A DNA stretch of 25,660 nt from Myxococcales bacterium UBA5297 (GTDB taxonomy: Bacteria; Myxococcota; Myxococcia; Myxococcales; UBA5297), in NCBI GenBank assembly GCA_002408385.1, contig DHSB01000084.1, positions 2,943-28,602 of the forward strand. Direction: 5' to 3'. Both the position numbers and the translations under genes were made by a program. Shown here piece after piece: positions 1 through 6,559 of this stretch (the stretch's first letter is position 1; every line of letters begins with the position of its first letter). Below the pieces are notes generated by a model, which was not told the origin of the DNA, did no database searches, and saw only the letters and a list, made by a program, of their open reading frames with translations.

Positions 1-255
1 CGATCAGCCGTCGGAGCGCGCCCTGCGACTGCAGATGGCGGCGATCAGCGGTTGGAGCGCCGCGTCTTCCGCGGACGAGGCGTCGATCAGCCGTCGGAAA
101 GCGCCCTGCGACTGCAGATGGCGTCGATCAGCCGTAGGAGCACCGCGATTTGCGCGGGCGAGGCGTCGATCAGCCGAAAGAACGCGCCGTGCGCCTGGAG
201 CAGGTGCCGATCAGCCGTAAGAACGTGTCCTGCACCTGCAGGCGGCGCGGATCAG
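1..255. repeat. degenerate tandem repeat array, 41/42-bp units in an 83-bp higher-order pattern
   Basis: Seven starts of the motif CGATCAG (the last degenerate, CGGATCAG) lie at about 1, 42, 84, 125, 167, 208 and 249, so spacing alternates 41 and 42 bp. Units 1 and 3 (starts 1 and 84) match at about 38 of 41 positions. Units 2 and 4 (starts 42 and 125) share a different second half ending in GAGGCGT. The true pattern is therefore an A-B dimer of 83 bp that decays toward the right. 83 is not a multiple of three, so the array cannot keep a reading frame and is taken as non-coding. It begins at the window edge, so its full length is unknown. There are no unique spacers, so it is not a CRISPR. 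Confidence 0.85.
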
Positions 256-262
256 TCGAAAT

Positions 263-296
263 GAGAAGGGCCAGGGGGTGCGCCCTGGCCCTTCTC
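263..296 (-). terminator. strong hairpin terminator of the POT transporter gene
   Basis: A perfect 14-bp inverted repeat (GAGAAGGGCCAGGG at 263-276 and its complement at 283-296) encloses a 6-nt loop. It lies 20 bp past the stop codon of the minus-strand transporter gene. On the minus strand the stem is followed by ATTTC, a weak U-tract, so the hairpin's strength would carry termination. Confidence 0.8.
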
Positions 297-315
297 GTGC
301 GAATCGCGGGCGGCC

Positions 316-2043
316 CTACGGCGCCGGCGTGCCGGCCCCGGGGGCCGGCGCGGGCGCGGGCTCGGGCGCCTTCTGCGGCTGTGGCGCGCCCTGGTGACGG
401 TCCATCACCCGCTTCAGGCGCGGCAGCATCAACGCGACCAGCAGCGCGGCGACCGAGGCGCCCACGAGATTGATGATGAAGATGGTCGACTTGTGCTCGA
501 ACTGCGTCAGCAGGCCCGAGAGGATTCCCGAGAGCTTGTTGCCCACCGAGGTAGCCAGGAACCAGCCGCCCATCATCACCGCGGTCAGGCGCGCCGGGCT
601 TAGCTTGGAGACGAGCGACAGGCCCATAGGGCTCAAGCACAGCTCGCCCAGGGTGATGATCCCGTAGGTGCCGACCAGCCACAGCGGCGAGGCCTTGGCC
701 TCGCCGTTATGGGTCGCGAAGGTCGCGGCGATCATCACCAGCGTCGAGACCGCGGTGATGAACAGGCCCAGCGCGATCTTGGCCGGCGTCGAGGGCTCCT
801 TGCCGCGCCGGCGCAGCCAGCCGAAGCCGAAGACGACCAGCGGAGTCAGGAAGACCACGAAGAACGGGTTGATCGACTGGAACAGCTCGGTGGAGATGAG
901 CTTGACCGGCGTCCCCTCGGCCGGCCACTGCTCGCGCGGCAGGTTGTTGAAGTAGGGGTGCGGCCCCATGCCGACCAGCGTCTTGCCGTCGGGGCCCTTG
1001 AGCGCCACGCCGTGGCCGTCGAGCTGGGGGACCTCGCGCGGGCTCGTGTCGACGCTCTGCACGATGCCCAGCGCCCCAGCCGCTCCGGCCACCGCCGCCG
1101 GCGCCTCGCGGTGCGTGTACTTCTCGGCCCAGATGGTCAGCGCCGAGCCGTTCTGGTGGAAGATGGCCCAGAAGACGATGACCACCGCGAAGATCGACAA
1201 GAGCGCGCCGATCCCGTCGCGCTCCTCGCCCTTCGCCTTGCGCCAGACCGAGACGTAGAACCAGACGACCGGGATGCAGGCGAAGAGGAAGGCGTCGTTG
1301 GAGCGCGAGCCGAACAGCGTGTTGCCGCTGCCGAGCACCAGCGAGACGCCGAGCCAGCCGACGACCGCGAAGAGGACGGCGGGGCCGAAGACCTTGGCGA
1401 GGATGCGGCCGACCGGCTCGTCGTCGGGCCGCGCGGGCTTGCGGATGTCCGCTTCGGCGGTGTGCTTCATGCCGATGAGGAACCAGGCGACGCCCACGAA
1501 CATCCCCACGCCGGCGGCCGCGAAGGCCGCGCCCCAGCCGAACGAGTTGCGCAGCACCGCGGCGACGAAGTTGCAGACGAAGGCACCGATGTTGATGCCC
1601 ATGTAGAAGATGTTGAAGCCCGAGTCCTTGTTCGCCCGGAACCGCTCGTTGTCGTAGAGGTTGCCGACCAGCGTCGAGATGTTGGGCTTGAACAGGCCGT
1701 TGCCGAGGATCACCAGGCCCAGCGAGATCCAGAAGAGCGCGTTGCGCCCGGAGGCGGCCAGCCCCAGGTAGCCCAGCCCCATCAGCACCCCGCCGATGAC
1801 GATCGCCTTGCGGTAGCCGAGGATCCGGTCCGCGAGCAGGCCGCCGACGAACGGGGTCAGGTAGACCAGCGCGATGTACGTGCCGTAGATGTCCGCGGCC
1901 TCGGCGACCGACAGCCCCAGGCCGCCGGCCTGTCCGTCGATCATGTAGAGCGTGAAGATGCCGAGCATCAGGTAGAAGCCGAAGCGCTCCCACATCTCGG
2001 TGAAGAACAGGACGGGCAGGCCCTTGGGGTGGTTCTTGAACAT
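316..2043 (-). CDS. POT-family proton-coupled oligopeptide transporter
   Basis: Predicted 575-residue inner-membrane symporter of the POT/PTR2 family, which imports di- and tripeptides with protons. The family's ExxER proton-coupling motif is visible in EMWERFGFY (residues 16-24). It is followed by the PTR2 signature segments GGLLADRILGYRKA and FNIFYMGINIGAF in the first half. Many hydrophobic helices are evident. A long soluble stretch follows the mid-protein helix FWAIFHQNGSALTIWAEKY, and the C-terminus is a Pro/Ala-rich tail. The ATG at 2043 was chosen because MFKNHPKGLPVLFF is the normal family N-terminus and an AGAGAG ribosome-binding site precedes it. The frame stays open upstream to about 2286, but that extension is Arg/Pro-rich and lacks family similarity. 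Divergent from the RimK-type gene. The exact substrate cannot be read from the sequence. Confidence 0.93.
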   Translation of the reverse strand: MFKNHPKGLPVLFFTEMWERFGFYLMLGIFTLYMIDGQAGGLGLSVAEAADIYGTYIALVYLTPFVGGLLADRILGYRKAIVIGGVLMGLGYLGLAASGRNALFWISLGLVILGNGLFKPNISTLVGNLYDNERFRANKDSGFNIFYMGINIGAFVCNFVAAVLRNSFGWGAAFAAAGVGMFVGVAWFLIGMKHTAEADIRKPARPDDEPVGRILAKVFGPAVLFAVVGWLGVSLVLGSGNTLFGSRSNDAFLFACIPVVWFYVSVWRKAKGEERDGIGALLSIFAVVIVFWAIFHQNGSALTIWAEKYTHREAPAAVAGAAGALGIVQSVDTSPREVPQLDGHGVALKGPDGKTLVGMGPHPYFNNLPREQWPAEGTPVKLISTELFQSINPFFVVFLTPLVVFGFGWLRRRGKEPSTPAKIALGLFITAVSTLVMIAATFATHNGEAKASPLWLVGTYGIITLGELCLSPMGLSLVSKLSPARLTAVMMGGWFLATSVGNKLSGILSGLLTQFEHKSTIFIINLVGASVAALLVALMLPRLKRVMDRHQGAPQPQKAPEPAPAPAPGAGTPAP

Positions 2044-2100
2044 GCGCTCTCTCTGTGGTCCGTCTGCGTGATGGCCTGGTCGAGACCGTGCCGGATGGCG

Positions 2101-2140
2101 GGCGCCGCTCGGAGCGGCGCCTCGCCCGCCGGGTGGGCGG
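2101..2140 (-). promoter_or_regulatory. paired hairpins in the probable leader of the POT gene
   Basis: A perfect 9-bp inverted repeat with a 3-nt loop (GGCGCCGCT at 2101-2109, AGCGGCGCC at 2113-2121) lies 58 nt upstream of the transporter start. A 5-bp GC stem (2126-2130 with 2136-2140) lies next to it. If the transcript begins further upstream, these would form in its 5' leader and could act as an attenuator or a stability element. The structures are visible in the sequence; the role is inferred. Confidence 0.45.
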
Positions 2141-2345
2141 TGGGGAGGGCGGCCTCGGAACGAAGCGTTGACCGGTGAAAACGAGCGCCCACGATACACG
2201 CGCTCGACCTGCAGGAGAACCGTTGTCGAAGCCGGGCATTTCGCGGGCGCAGGGGCGCGGGGCTTCGCTCTTGGCTCGACGGGCAAGCTCGCTCAGGGAG
2301 CCCGTCCCACATCGGGTCGGCTCGAGCGGAGGCCGAGCTTGCGAG

Positions 2346-2410
2346 GTCGAAGTCGGGCCCTTCGACTCCGCCCCCGCCGCTGGCGCGTCGGGGGCTACGC
2401 TCAGGGTGAG
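2346..2410. repeat. REP-like imperfect palindromic element
   Basis: This stretch begins with the dyad GTCGAA/TTCGAC (2346-2351, 2361-2366). It continues with a longer imperfect hairpin whose core is GCCCCCG (2370-2376) against CGGGGGC (2388-2394), closed at the outside by CCCT (2358-2361) and AGGG (2402-2405). The combination of CCCTTCGACTCCGC and GCTCAGGGTGAGCGG resembles a short intergenic palindrome seen scattered through many high-GC genomes. That family resemblance is from memory and was not checked against this genome. Confidence 0.4.
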
Positions 2411-2477
2411 CGGGGGGGAGCCTCGAGTCGCGCCCGCGCGAAGGCAGCCTTCAGAAAATCGCGGCCGCCGCGTCCGG

Positions 2478-2507
2478 TTGGTGTGCGAGGTGGGCAGTTG
2501 CTATCGT
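2478..2507 (+). promoter_or_regulatory. candidate promoter of the RimK-type gene
   Basis: TTGGTG (2478-2483) is followed after 18 bp by TATCGT (2502-2507), then GCGCCG. The -35 match is weak. The -10 and its downstream CCG recur in front of tyrS, the four-helix membrane protein gene and ftsK, which raises confidence somewhat. The start codon lies 26 bp downstream. Confidence 0.4.
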
Positions 2508-2520
2508 GCGCCGTTGCGCC

Positions 2521-2525
2521 GGAGG
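2521..2525 (+). promoter_or_regulatory. ribosome-binding site that sets a GTG start
   Basis: GGAGG lies 8 nt before GTG at 2534. No other in-frame start near the beginning of the conserved protein has a comparable site, so it decides the start of the RimK-type gene against the longer upstream frame. Confidence 0.7.
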
Positions 2526-2533
2526 CGTCGGAA

Positions 2534-3499
2534 GTGGCCGTTGCCAAGAAGAAGATCCCTGTCTCGCGACGCCGGCGCCCCTCGCCGCTGGTGGTCTGCG
2601 TCCTCTCGCGCAAGAAGACGCTCTACTCGACCCGCCGGCTCGTTCAGGCTGCCAAGCTGCTCGGTTACCGGCCGCTCGTGCTCGACACCCTGCGCTGCAA
2701 CGTGGTGGTCGAGAGCGGCAGGCCCGTGCTGCGCTATGGCACCGAGCCGGTGCCGCCTCTGGACGTGGTCGTGCCACGTATCGGGGCCTCGATAACCAGC
2801 TACGGGCTCGCGGTCGTCAGTCAGCTCGAGATGATGGAGGTGCCGGTCCTCAACGACGCGAACGCCATCGCCAGCAGCCGCGACAAGCTGCGCTGCCTGC
2901 AGTTGTTGGGGCGCCGCGGCGTGGGCATCCCCACGACGCTGATGGCCCACCGGCGCACCGATATCGGGCCCCTCGTCGAGCAGGTCGGAGGCTTGCCGGT
3001 CATCGTCAAGCTCATCCAGGGCACCCAGGGCATCGGGGTGATGATCGCCCGCACCTTCGACGAGGTGGAGACGCTGCTCAACACCTTCTGGGACCTTGGC
3101 CACGACATCCTGCTCCAGCAGTTCATCCAGGAGTCGGAGGGCAAGGACATCCGCGCCTTCGTCGTCGGCGACCGGGTCGTCGCTGCGATGCGCAGGCAGG
3201 CGAAGGCGGGCGAGTTTCGCTCCAACATCCACCGCGGCGGCGAGGGCGTGCCCATCGACCTCTCGGAGGAGCTGACCGCGACCGCGGTGCGCGCCGCGCG
3301 CATCATCGGCCTCGAGGTGGCCGGGGTGGACATGCTCGAGTCGAACCGCGGGCCGATGGTGCTCGAGGTCAATTCGAGCCCGGGCTTCGAGGGGATAGAG
3401 GGGGCGACCCGCCTCGACGTCGCCGGCAAGATCATCCGCCATGCCGCGCAGCTCGCGCTCGCTCACAAGGCGGGCTTCTGCAAGCGCCGGGTCGTCTGA
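2534..3499 (+). CDS. RimK-family ATP-grasp ligase (alpha-L-glutamate ligase type)
   Basis: A 321-residue cytoplasmic ATP-grasp enzyme, close to the usual 300-residue size of RimK proteins. These ligases use ATP to join amino acids, usually glutamate, to the C-terminus of ribosomal protein S6 or to other acceptors. Order of parts: basic N-terminus, pre-ATP-grasp domain (PLVVCVLSRKK to LDVVVPRIGAS), SRDKLRCLQLLGRRGVGIP, the nucleotide loop GLPVIVKLIQGTQGIGVMIA, LLQQFIQESEGKDIRAFVVG, FRSNIHRGGEG, and the metal-binding end GVDMLESNRGPMVLEVNSSP. GTG at 2534 with GGAGG is the supported start; the frame extends to 2168 but that extension is low-complexity. It stands alone, with a terminator directly after it. 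Its acceptor is unknown, since RimK-like enzymes also make coenzyme tails and poly-glutamate, so no symbol is given. Confidence 0.9.
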   Translation: MAVAKKKIPVSRRRRPSPLVVCVLSRKKTLYSTRRLVQAAKLLGYRPLVLDTLRCNVVVESGRPVLRYGTEPVPPLDVVVPRIGASITSYGLAVVSQLEMMEVPVLNDANAIASSRDKLRCLQLLGRRGVGIPTTLMAHRRTDIGPLVEQVGGLPVIVKLIQGTQGIGVMIARTFDEVETLLNTFWDLGHDILLQQFIQESEGKDIRAFVVGDRVVAAMRRQAKAGEFRSNIHRGGEGVPIDLSEELTATAVRAARIIGLEVAGVDMLESNRGPMVLEVNSSPGFEGIEGATRLDVAGKIIRHAAQLALAHKAGFCKRRVV

Positions 3500-3524
3500 A
3501 CAAGAGCTCTGCTCGTGGACTCGA

Positions 3525-3557
3525 GAGCGCGTCTGCGCGCGTTGACGCGCTCGTTTT
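3525..3557 (+). terminator. intrinsic terminator of the RimK-type gene
   Basis: A perfect 8-bp stem GAGCGCGT (3525-3532) / ACGCGCTC (3545-3552) with a 12-nt loop is followed by GTTTT (3553-3557), 26 bp past the stop codon. This is a conventional hairpin plus U-tract. Confidence 0.7.
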
Positions 3558-3571
3558 CCCAGCCCTACAGT
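3542..3571 (+). promoter_or_regulatory. candidate promoter for the propeller lipoprotein gene
   Basis: TTGACG (3542-3547), an 18-bp spacer and TACAGT (3566-3571) resemble a sigma-70-type promoter and lie 32 bp before the ATG. The -35 hexamer sits inside the right arm of the preceding gene's terminator hairpin, so the two signals overlap. Confidence 0.4.
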
Positions 3572-3603
3572 GACGGCCGGCCCTTGATAACAGCGAGGAC
3601 ACC

Positions 3604-4518
3604 ATGACCACCCGCTCGACTATCGCGCTCGTGCTGCTTCTCCAGATGGCCACCTCCGGCTGTGGGGAGCTCGACCTCGGTGGCCCCGGCGACGGGCAGA
3701 ACGTGAGGTTCTCGGCGGGGTACGCGTTCGTGCGCGACGGGGAAGTTCACGTCGCCGACAAGGCGGACTACCAGGCGGCCAAGCGGCTGACCGACAGCGG
3801 TGCCAATAGCCAGCCAGCGGTCTCGGTCGACGGTCGGGTGGTCGTCTTCGTGCACACCGACTCCGAAGGGCTGACCAGTCTGCGCCGCGTCTCGCCCGCG
3901 GGCGGCGACGAGAGCGAGATCGTCCCGGCCTCTGGCGATCGGCAGGTCGCGCACCCGGCCCTATCGCCGACCGGGAGCGTCGTCGCCTTCATCTCCAGGT
4001 TTTCCGACGGCACCGCCTCGCTGGCGACGGTCGATCTCGACGGCGCCAACGAGCAGACTCTGGCCTCCAGCTCGAGGGACGCTTCGCCCAGCTTCTACCC
4101 GGACGGCAAGAGCGTTCTTGTGCTCTCGGGCGCCGATGCGCTCAGGCACGACGAGATGGTCAAGGTCGAGCTCTCGGCCGGGGTGCGTGCGAGCAGGGTC
4201 GCGGGCTTGGGCGACCTGGGCGACAGGGCCGTGGTCTCGCCGGACGGGTCGATGATCGCCTTCGAAATGCGCAAGGACGGCGCAAAGCGCATCTTCGTGA
4301 TCGACGAGTCGGGCGCCCCGACCTCGCTCCTGCAGATCACCAGCACCGACGGCAACGACGCCTTCCCGACCTGGATCGGCAACGACCGGCTCGGCTTTGC
4401 CTCCGATGCGGGCGGCGCCTGGAACGTCTACGAGATCGACGTCAGCGTGGGTTTGAGCGGGTCTGCGTACCTGACCGTTCCTGCCGCAGGGGAGTGCAGC
4501 TTCGGCGGGACGCCGTAG
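3604..4518 (+). CDS. TolB-like beta-propeller lipoprotein
   Basis: A 304-residue predicted lipoprotein. The N-terminus MTTRSTIALVLLLQMATSGC is a lipoprotein signal with Cys20 as the lipidation site. The body shows repeated WD40-like (PD40/TolB-type) blades, each with a pattern such as SQPAVSVDGRVVVFV, AHPALSPTGSVVAFIS, ASPSFYPDGKSVLVLS, VVSPDGSMIAFEM and FPTWIGNDRLGFAS. About five to six blades fit, making a periplasmic or surface propeller. TolB proper acts in the Tol-Pal system, but this protein lacks TolB's N-terminal domain and no tol genes are nearby, so it is a TolB-like propeller of unknown role. The ATG at 3604 has GAGGA about 6 nt upstream. The length is short for TolB (about 430). 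Confidence 0.85.
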   Translation: MTTRSTIALVLLLQMATSGCGELDLGGPGDGQNVRFSAGYAFVRDGEVHVADKADYQAAKRLTDSGANSQPAVSVDGRVVVFVHTDSEGLTSLRRVSPAGGDESEIVPASGDRQVAHPALSPTGSVVAFISRFSDGTASLATVDLDGANEQTLASSSRDASPSFYPDGKSVLVLSGADALRHDEMVKVELSAGVRASRVAGLGDLGDRAVVSPDGSMIAFEMRKDGAKRIFVIDESGAPTSLLQITSTDGNDAFPTWIGNDRLGFASDAGGAWNVYEIDVSVGLSGSAYLTVPAAGECSFGGTP

Positions 4519-4574
4519 CCCGTCGCCCGCGGCCTGCCGCCTCGCCTGAAGAGCGATGTCTGAGCTGCGCCGGG

Positions 4575-4610
4575 TCGCGCAGGCCCGCCACCGGCGCGCC
4601 TGCCGTGCGA
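4575..4610 (+). terminator. long hairpin downstream of the propeller lipoprotein gene
   Basis: Nested stems TCGC, GCAGGC and CGCC pair with GGCG, GCCTGC and GCGA around an ACC loop, with a 1x1 mismatch and a 3-nt bulge. It lies 57 bp past the stop codon. There is no U-tract, so termination is a reasonable but unproven role. Confidence 0.45.
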
Positions 4611-4700
4611 ATCTCCGGGGAGGGGAACGCTGCGCCGCCGCGATTCGAAGGCTCGGAGCGCCAGCCTTCGTCCTGGCGGTCCGGAGGATCGCCGCGCCGC

Positions 4701-4723
4701 AAAAGGCCGGCACCAAGGCCGGC
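4701..4723 (-). terminator. terminator-like hairpin on the minus strand, without a matching gene
   Basis: GCCGGC (4706-4711) and GCCGGC (4718-4723) form a 6-bp stem with a 6-nt loop. On the minus strand the stem is followed by CTTTT (complement of 4705-4701). It faces transcription coming from inside the MATE gene on the opposite strand, where no gene is evident. Confidence 0.35.
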
Positions 4724-4811
4724 GCCTCCGAAATCGTGGCCCGGTGCAACGAACCTCAAGGGTTGGCTTCCCGCCCATCGACCTTTGCGGTAGGGACACG
4801 GGCCGTCGCCA

Positions 4812-6242
4812 ATGCCTCGGCCTGCCTCGATGAACCACACTGTCTCCGACGCCCTGCCTGCCGAGAAGCCCGAGCGCGCGAGTCTGCTCGCGATGACGAT
4901 CCCGCGCGTCCTGGTCGAGGTCGCGCTGCCGGCGACCGCGAGCTTCATGCTCAACACCGTCTTCGGCCTCGTCGACGCCTTCTGGGTCGGCCGCCTCGGC
5001 GCGCAGGCGATGGCCGCGTTGTCGGCGGCGAGCGTCATCACCTGGATGCTCTACTCGGTCGGCGCGGTCGGCCAGGTCGGCGGGCAGGCGATCGTCGCGC
5101 AGGCCGTCGGCGCGGGGGATTCGGGCCTTGGTCGCCGCGCGGTGATGGCGGCGCTGCTGCTGCACGCGGTCGTGGCGCTCGTCGTGCTCGTGCCGCTCTA
5201 CTTCCTGAACGCGTCGATCTTCGGCGCGATGGGCCTCGAGGCGCCCGTCGTCGCCGGCGCTTCGGACTACCTGCGGCCCTTCCTGTGGGGCATGGGGTTC
5301 TACTTGCTGGGCATGGTCGGCGTATCGGCCTTCCATGCGACCGGCGACGCCAAGACCCCGGCCTGGCTCCTCGCGGCGGCGCTCGTGCTCAACGGCCTGC
5401 TCGACCCGCTCTTCATCTTCGGGCTGGGACCGCTCCCCGCGCTCGGGCTCTTCGGGGCGGGGCTCGCCACCGCGGTGAGCAAGCTGTTCTTCAGCGTCGG
5501 CGTCCTCGTCCTGCTGCGCCGGCGCGGCCTGCTCGACCTGCGCGTGAGGATTCGCTCCCGCGCGATGCTGCGGCTGATGGGCCGGGTCTTCGGCATCGGG
5601 TTTCCCATCGCCGCCAACGGCACGGTCTTCGCCGGCGTCTACCTCGTGCTCATCAGGATCCTCTCGGTCTACGGCGCCGTGCCGGTCGCCACGCTCGGCA
5701 TCGTCCACCGCATCGAGGGCGTCGCCTGGTACGCCTGCGTCGGCTTCGGCGTGGCCGCCGCGGCCCTGGGCGGACAGTTGCTCGGCGCGAACCGCGCGCG
5801 CGAGGCGGTGCGCGCGGTCTGGCACGTCAACCTCTGGCTCTCCGCGTTCCTCGCGGCCGTGAGCCTCGCCTACCTGCTGTTCGGCGGGCAGATCATCGGG
5901 CTGTTCATCGCCGACCCCGAGGTCATCGCCGAAGGGGCGCGCTACCTCTTCGTCATCGCGCTGTTCGAGGTGCTGATGGGCTGGGAGGTGATCTTCCAGG
6001 AGGCGCTCGGCGCGGTCGGCGACTCGAAGCTGGCCTTCCTCGTCGCGACGCCGCTCACGCTGCTGCGCATCCCGCTCGCTTGGCTCTTCGCGGTCTACCT
6101 GGAGGCGGGCGTCAGCGCGGTCTGGTGGGCGATCTCGCTGACCACCGGGCTCAAGGGCCTGGGGCTCGCCGCGGGGTTCAGCTTCGGTCGGTGGCGCAGT
6201 CGCAGCTCGGCTGTCGCCGAGCTCGGCGGCTCGGGCGGGTGA
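4812..6242 (+). CDS. MATE-family multidrug efflux transporter
   Basis: A 476-residue integral membrane protein with two homologous halves of about six helices each, typical of MatE (NorM/DinF-like) cation-coupled drug exporters. Typical features are the opening PRVLVEVALPATASFMLNTVFGLVDAFWVGRLG, split here at PRVLVEVALPATAS and NTVFGLVDAFWVGRLG, then QAIVAQAVGAGD, the mid-protein LVLNGLLDPLFIFGLG, and the second-half LGIVHRIEGVAWY and GGQLLGANRAREAVR. The length is normal. Two starts are possible, ATG 4812 and ATG 4830; neither has a clear ribosome-binding site, so the first few residues are uncertain. The substrate is unknown. The hopanoid operon begins 317 bp downstream on the same strand, too far to assume cotranscription. 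Confidence 0.9.
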   Translation: MPRPASMNHTVSDALPAEKPERASLLAMTIPRVLVEVALPATASFMLNTVFGLVDAFWVGRLGAQAMAALSAASVITWMLYSVGAVGQVGGQAIVAQAVGAGDSGLGRRAVMAALLLHAVVALVVLVPLYFLNASIFGAMGLEAPVVAGASDYLRPFLWGMGFYLLGMVGVSAFHATGDAKTPAWLLAAALVLNGLLDPLFIFGLGPLPALGLFGAGLATAVSKLFFSVGVLVLLRRRGLLDLRVRIRSRAMLRLMGRVFGIGFPIAANGTVFAGVYLVLIRILSVYGAVPVATLGIVHRIEGVAWYACVGFGVAAAALGGQLLGANRAREAVRAVWHVNLWLSAFLAAVSLAYLLFGGQIIGLFIADPEVIAEGARYLFVIALFEVLMGWEVIFQEALGAVGDSKLAFLVATPLTLLRIPLAWLFAVYLEAGVSAVWWAISLTTGLKGLGLAAGFSFGRWRSRSSAVAELGGSGG

Positions 6243-6559
6243 GCGGCTGCCTCGGGCGCTGCTCGCGGCCCGCTCTCGGTGGCCCTTGCGCTTTGAGTGG
6301 AGCGAGCGCCTGCGCTGCCCGCGGGCCAGCCCTTCCACGCCTGGTCGGCATGCGAGCGCGCATCCTCGAAGAGCTCCCCGGCGCGGCCTGCGCTGGTGAG
6401 CGGCCCCGCTCGCTCGCTGCCTTGTTGGCCCTGGCGCCAGTGGCCAATCTCAATTTCGCCGTGCCGTACATCGTGCGGCAGGCCGCGCGGGCGGCCTCCA
6501 ACTAGGCAGGCTGGCCGCTCGCCAAGGGTGGCGGGCGGCAAGGTGGCGGGCGACGCTCG
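6243..6559. other. 317-bp intergenic region before the hopanoid operon
   Basis: Holds a near-perfect dyad at 6425-6447 and a weak GAGCGG/CCGCTC pair overlapping the MATE stop region (6241-6246, 6270-6275). A 51-codon frame at 6350-6505 has no ribosome-binding site and no recognisable domain and is not called. No convincing -35/-10 pair was found. Confidence 0.5.
6425..6447. promoter_or_regulatory. near-perfect dyad, possible operator of the hopanoid operon
   Basis: TTGGCC (6425-6430), the perfect palindrome CTGGCGCCAG (6431-6440), one T, and GGCCAA (6442-6447) form nested inverted repeats centred about 125 bp before hpnH. The symmetry fits a dimeric regulator site. No regulator gene is adjacent. 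Confidence 0.35.

Larger units (their letters stand above)
2044..2533. other. 490-bp divergent intergenic region
   Basis: Separates the minus-strand transporter gene from the plus-strand RimK-type gene. It contains the leader hairpins at 2101-2140, a 7-bp inverted repeat GACGGGC/GCCCGTC (2278-2284, 2300-2306), the dispersed-repeat-like hairpin at 2346-2410 and a promoter candidate near 2478-2507. Open frames extend through it on both strands but read as Arg/Gly/Pro-rich low-complexity protein without recognisable domains, so no gene is called here. Confidence 0.6.

Noticed and set aside
1..255. CRISPR or repeat-protein coding region
   Set aside because: There are no spacers, and the 83-bp period shifts reading frame, so the small frames through it cannot be conserved protein repeats.
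709..2178. 489-codon plus-strand frame opposite the POT gene
   Set aside because: Asp/Arg/Glu/Val/Ala shadow composition with no motif, while the minus strand encodes an unmistakable transporter.
2168..2533. N-terminal extension of the RimK-type protein
   Set aside because: Arg/Gly/Ala low-complexity translation through palindromic elements, while GTG 2534 has a well-placed GGAGG.
4428..6338. 636-codon open frame antisense to the MATE gene
   Set aside because: Highly charged Arg/Glu/Asp/Gln composition without structure, directly opposite a clear membrane transporter.
6350..6505. 51-residue protein before hpnH
   Set aside because: No ribosome-binding site, no domain, and it lies in the tail of a long shadow frame. 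It overlaps the dyad at 6425-6447, which looks regulatory.
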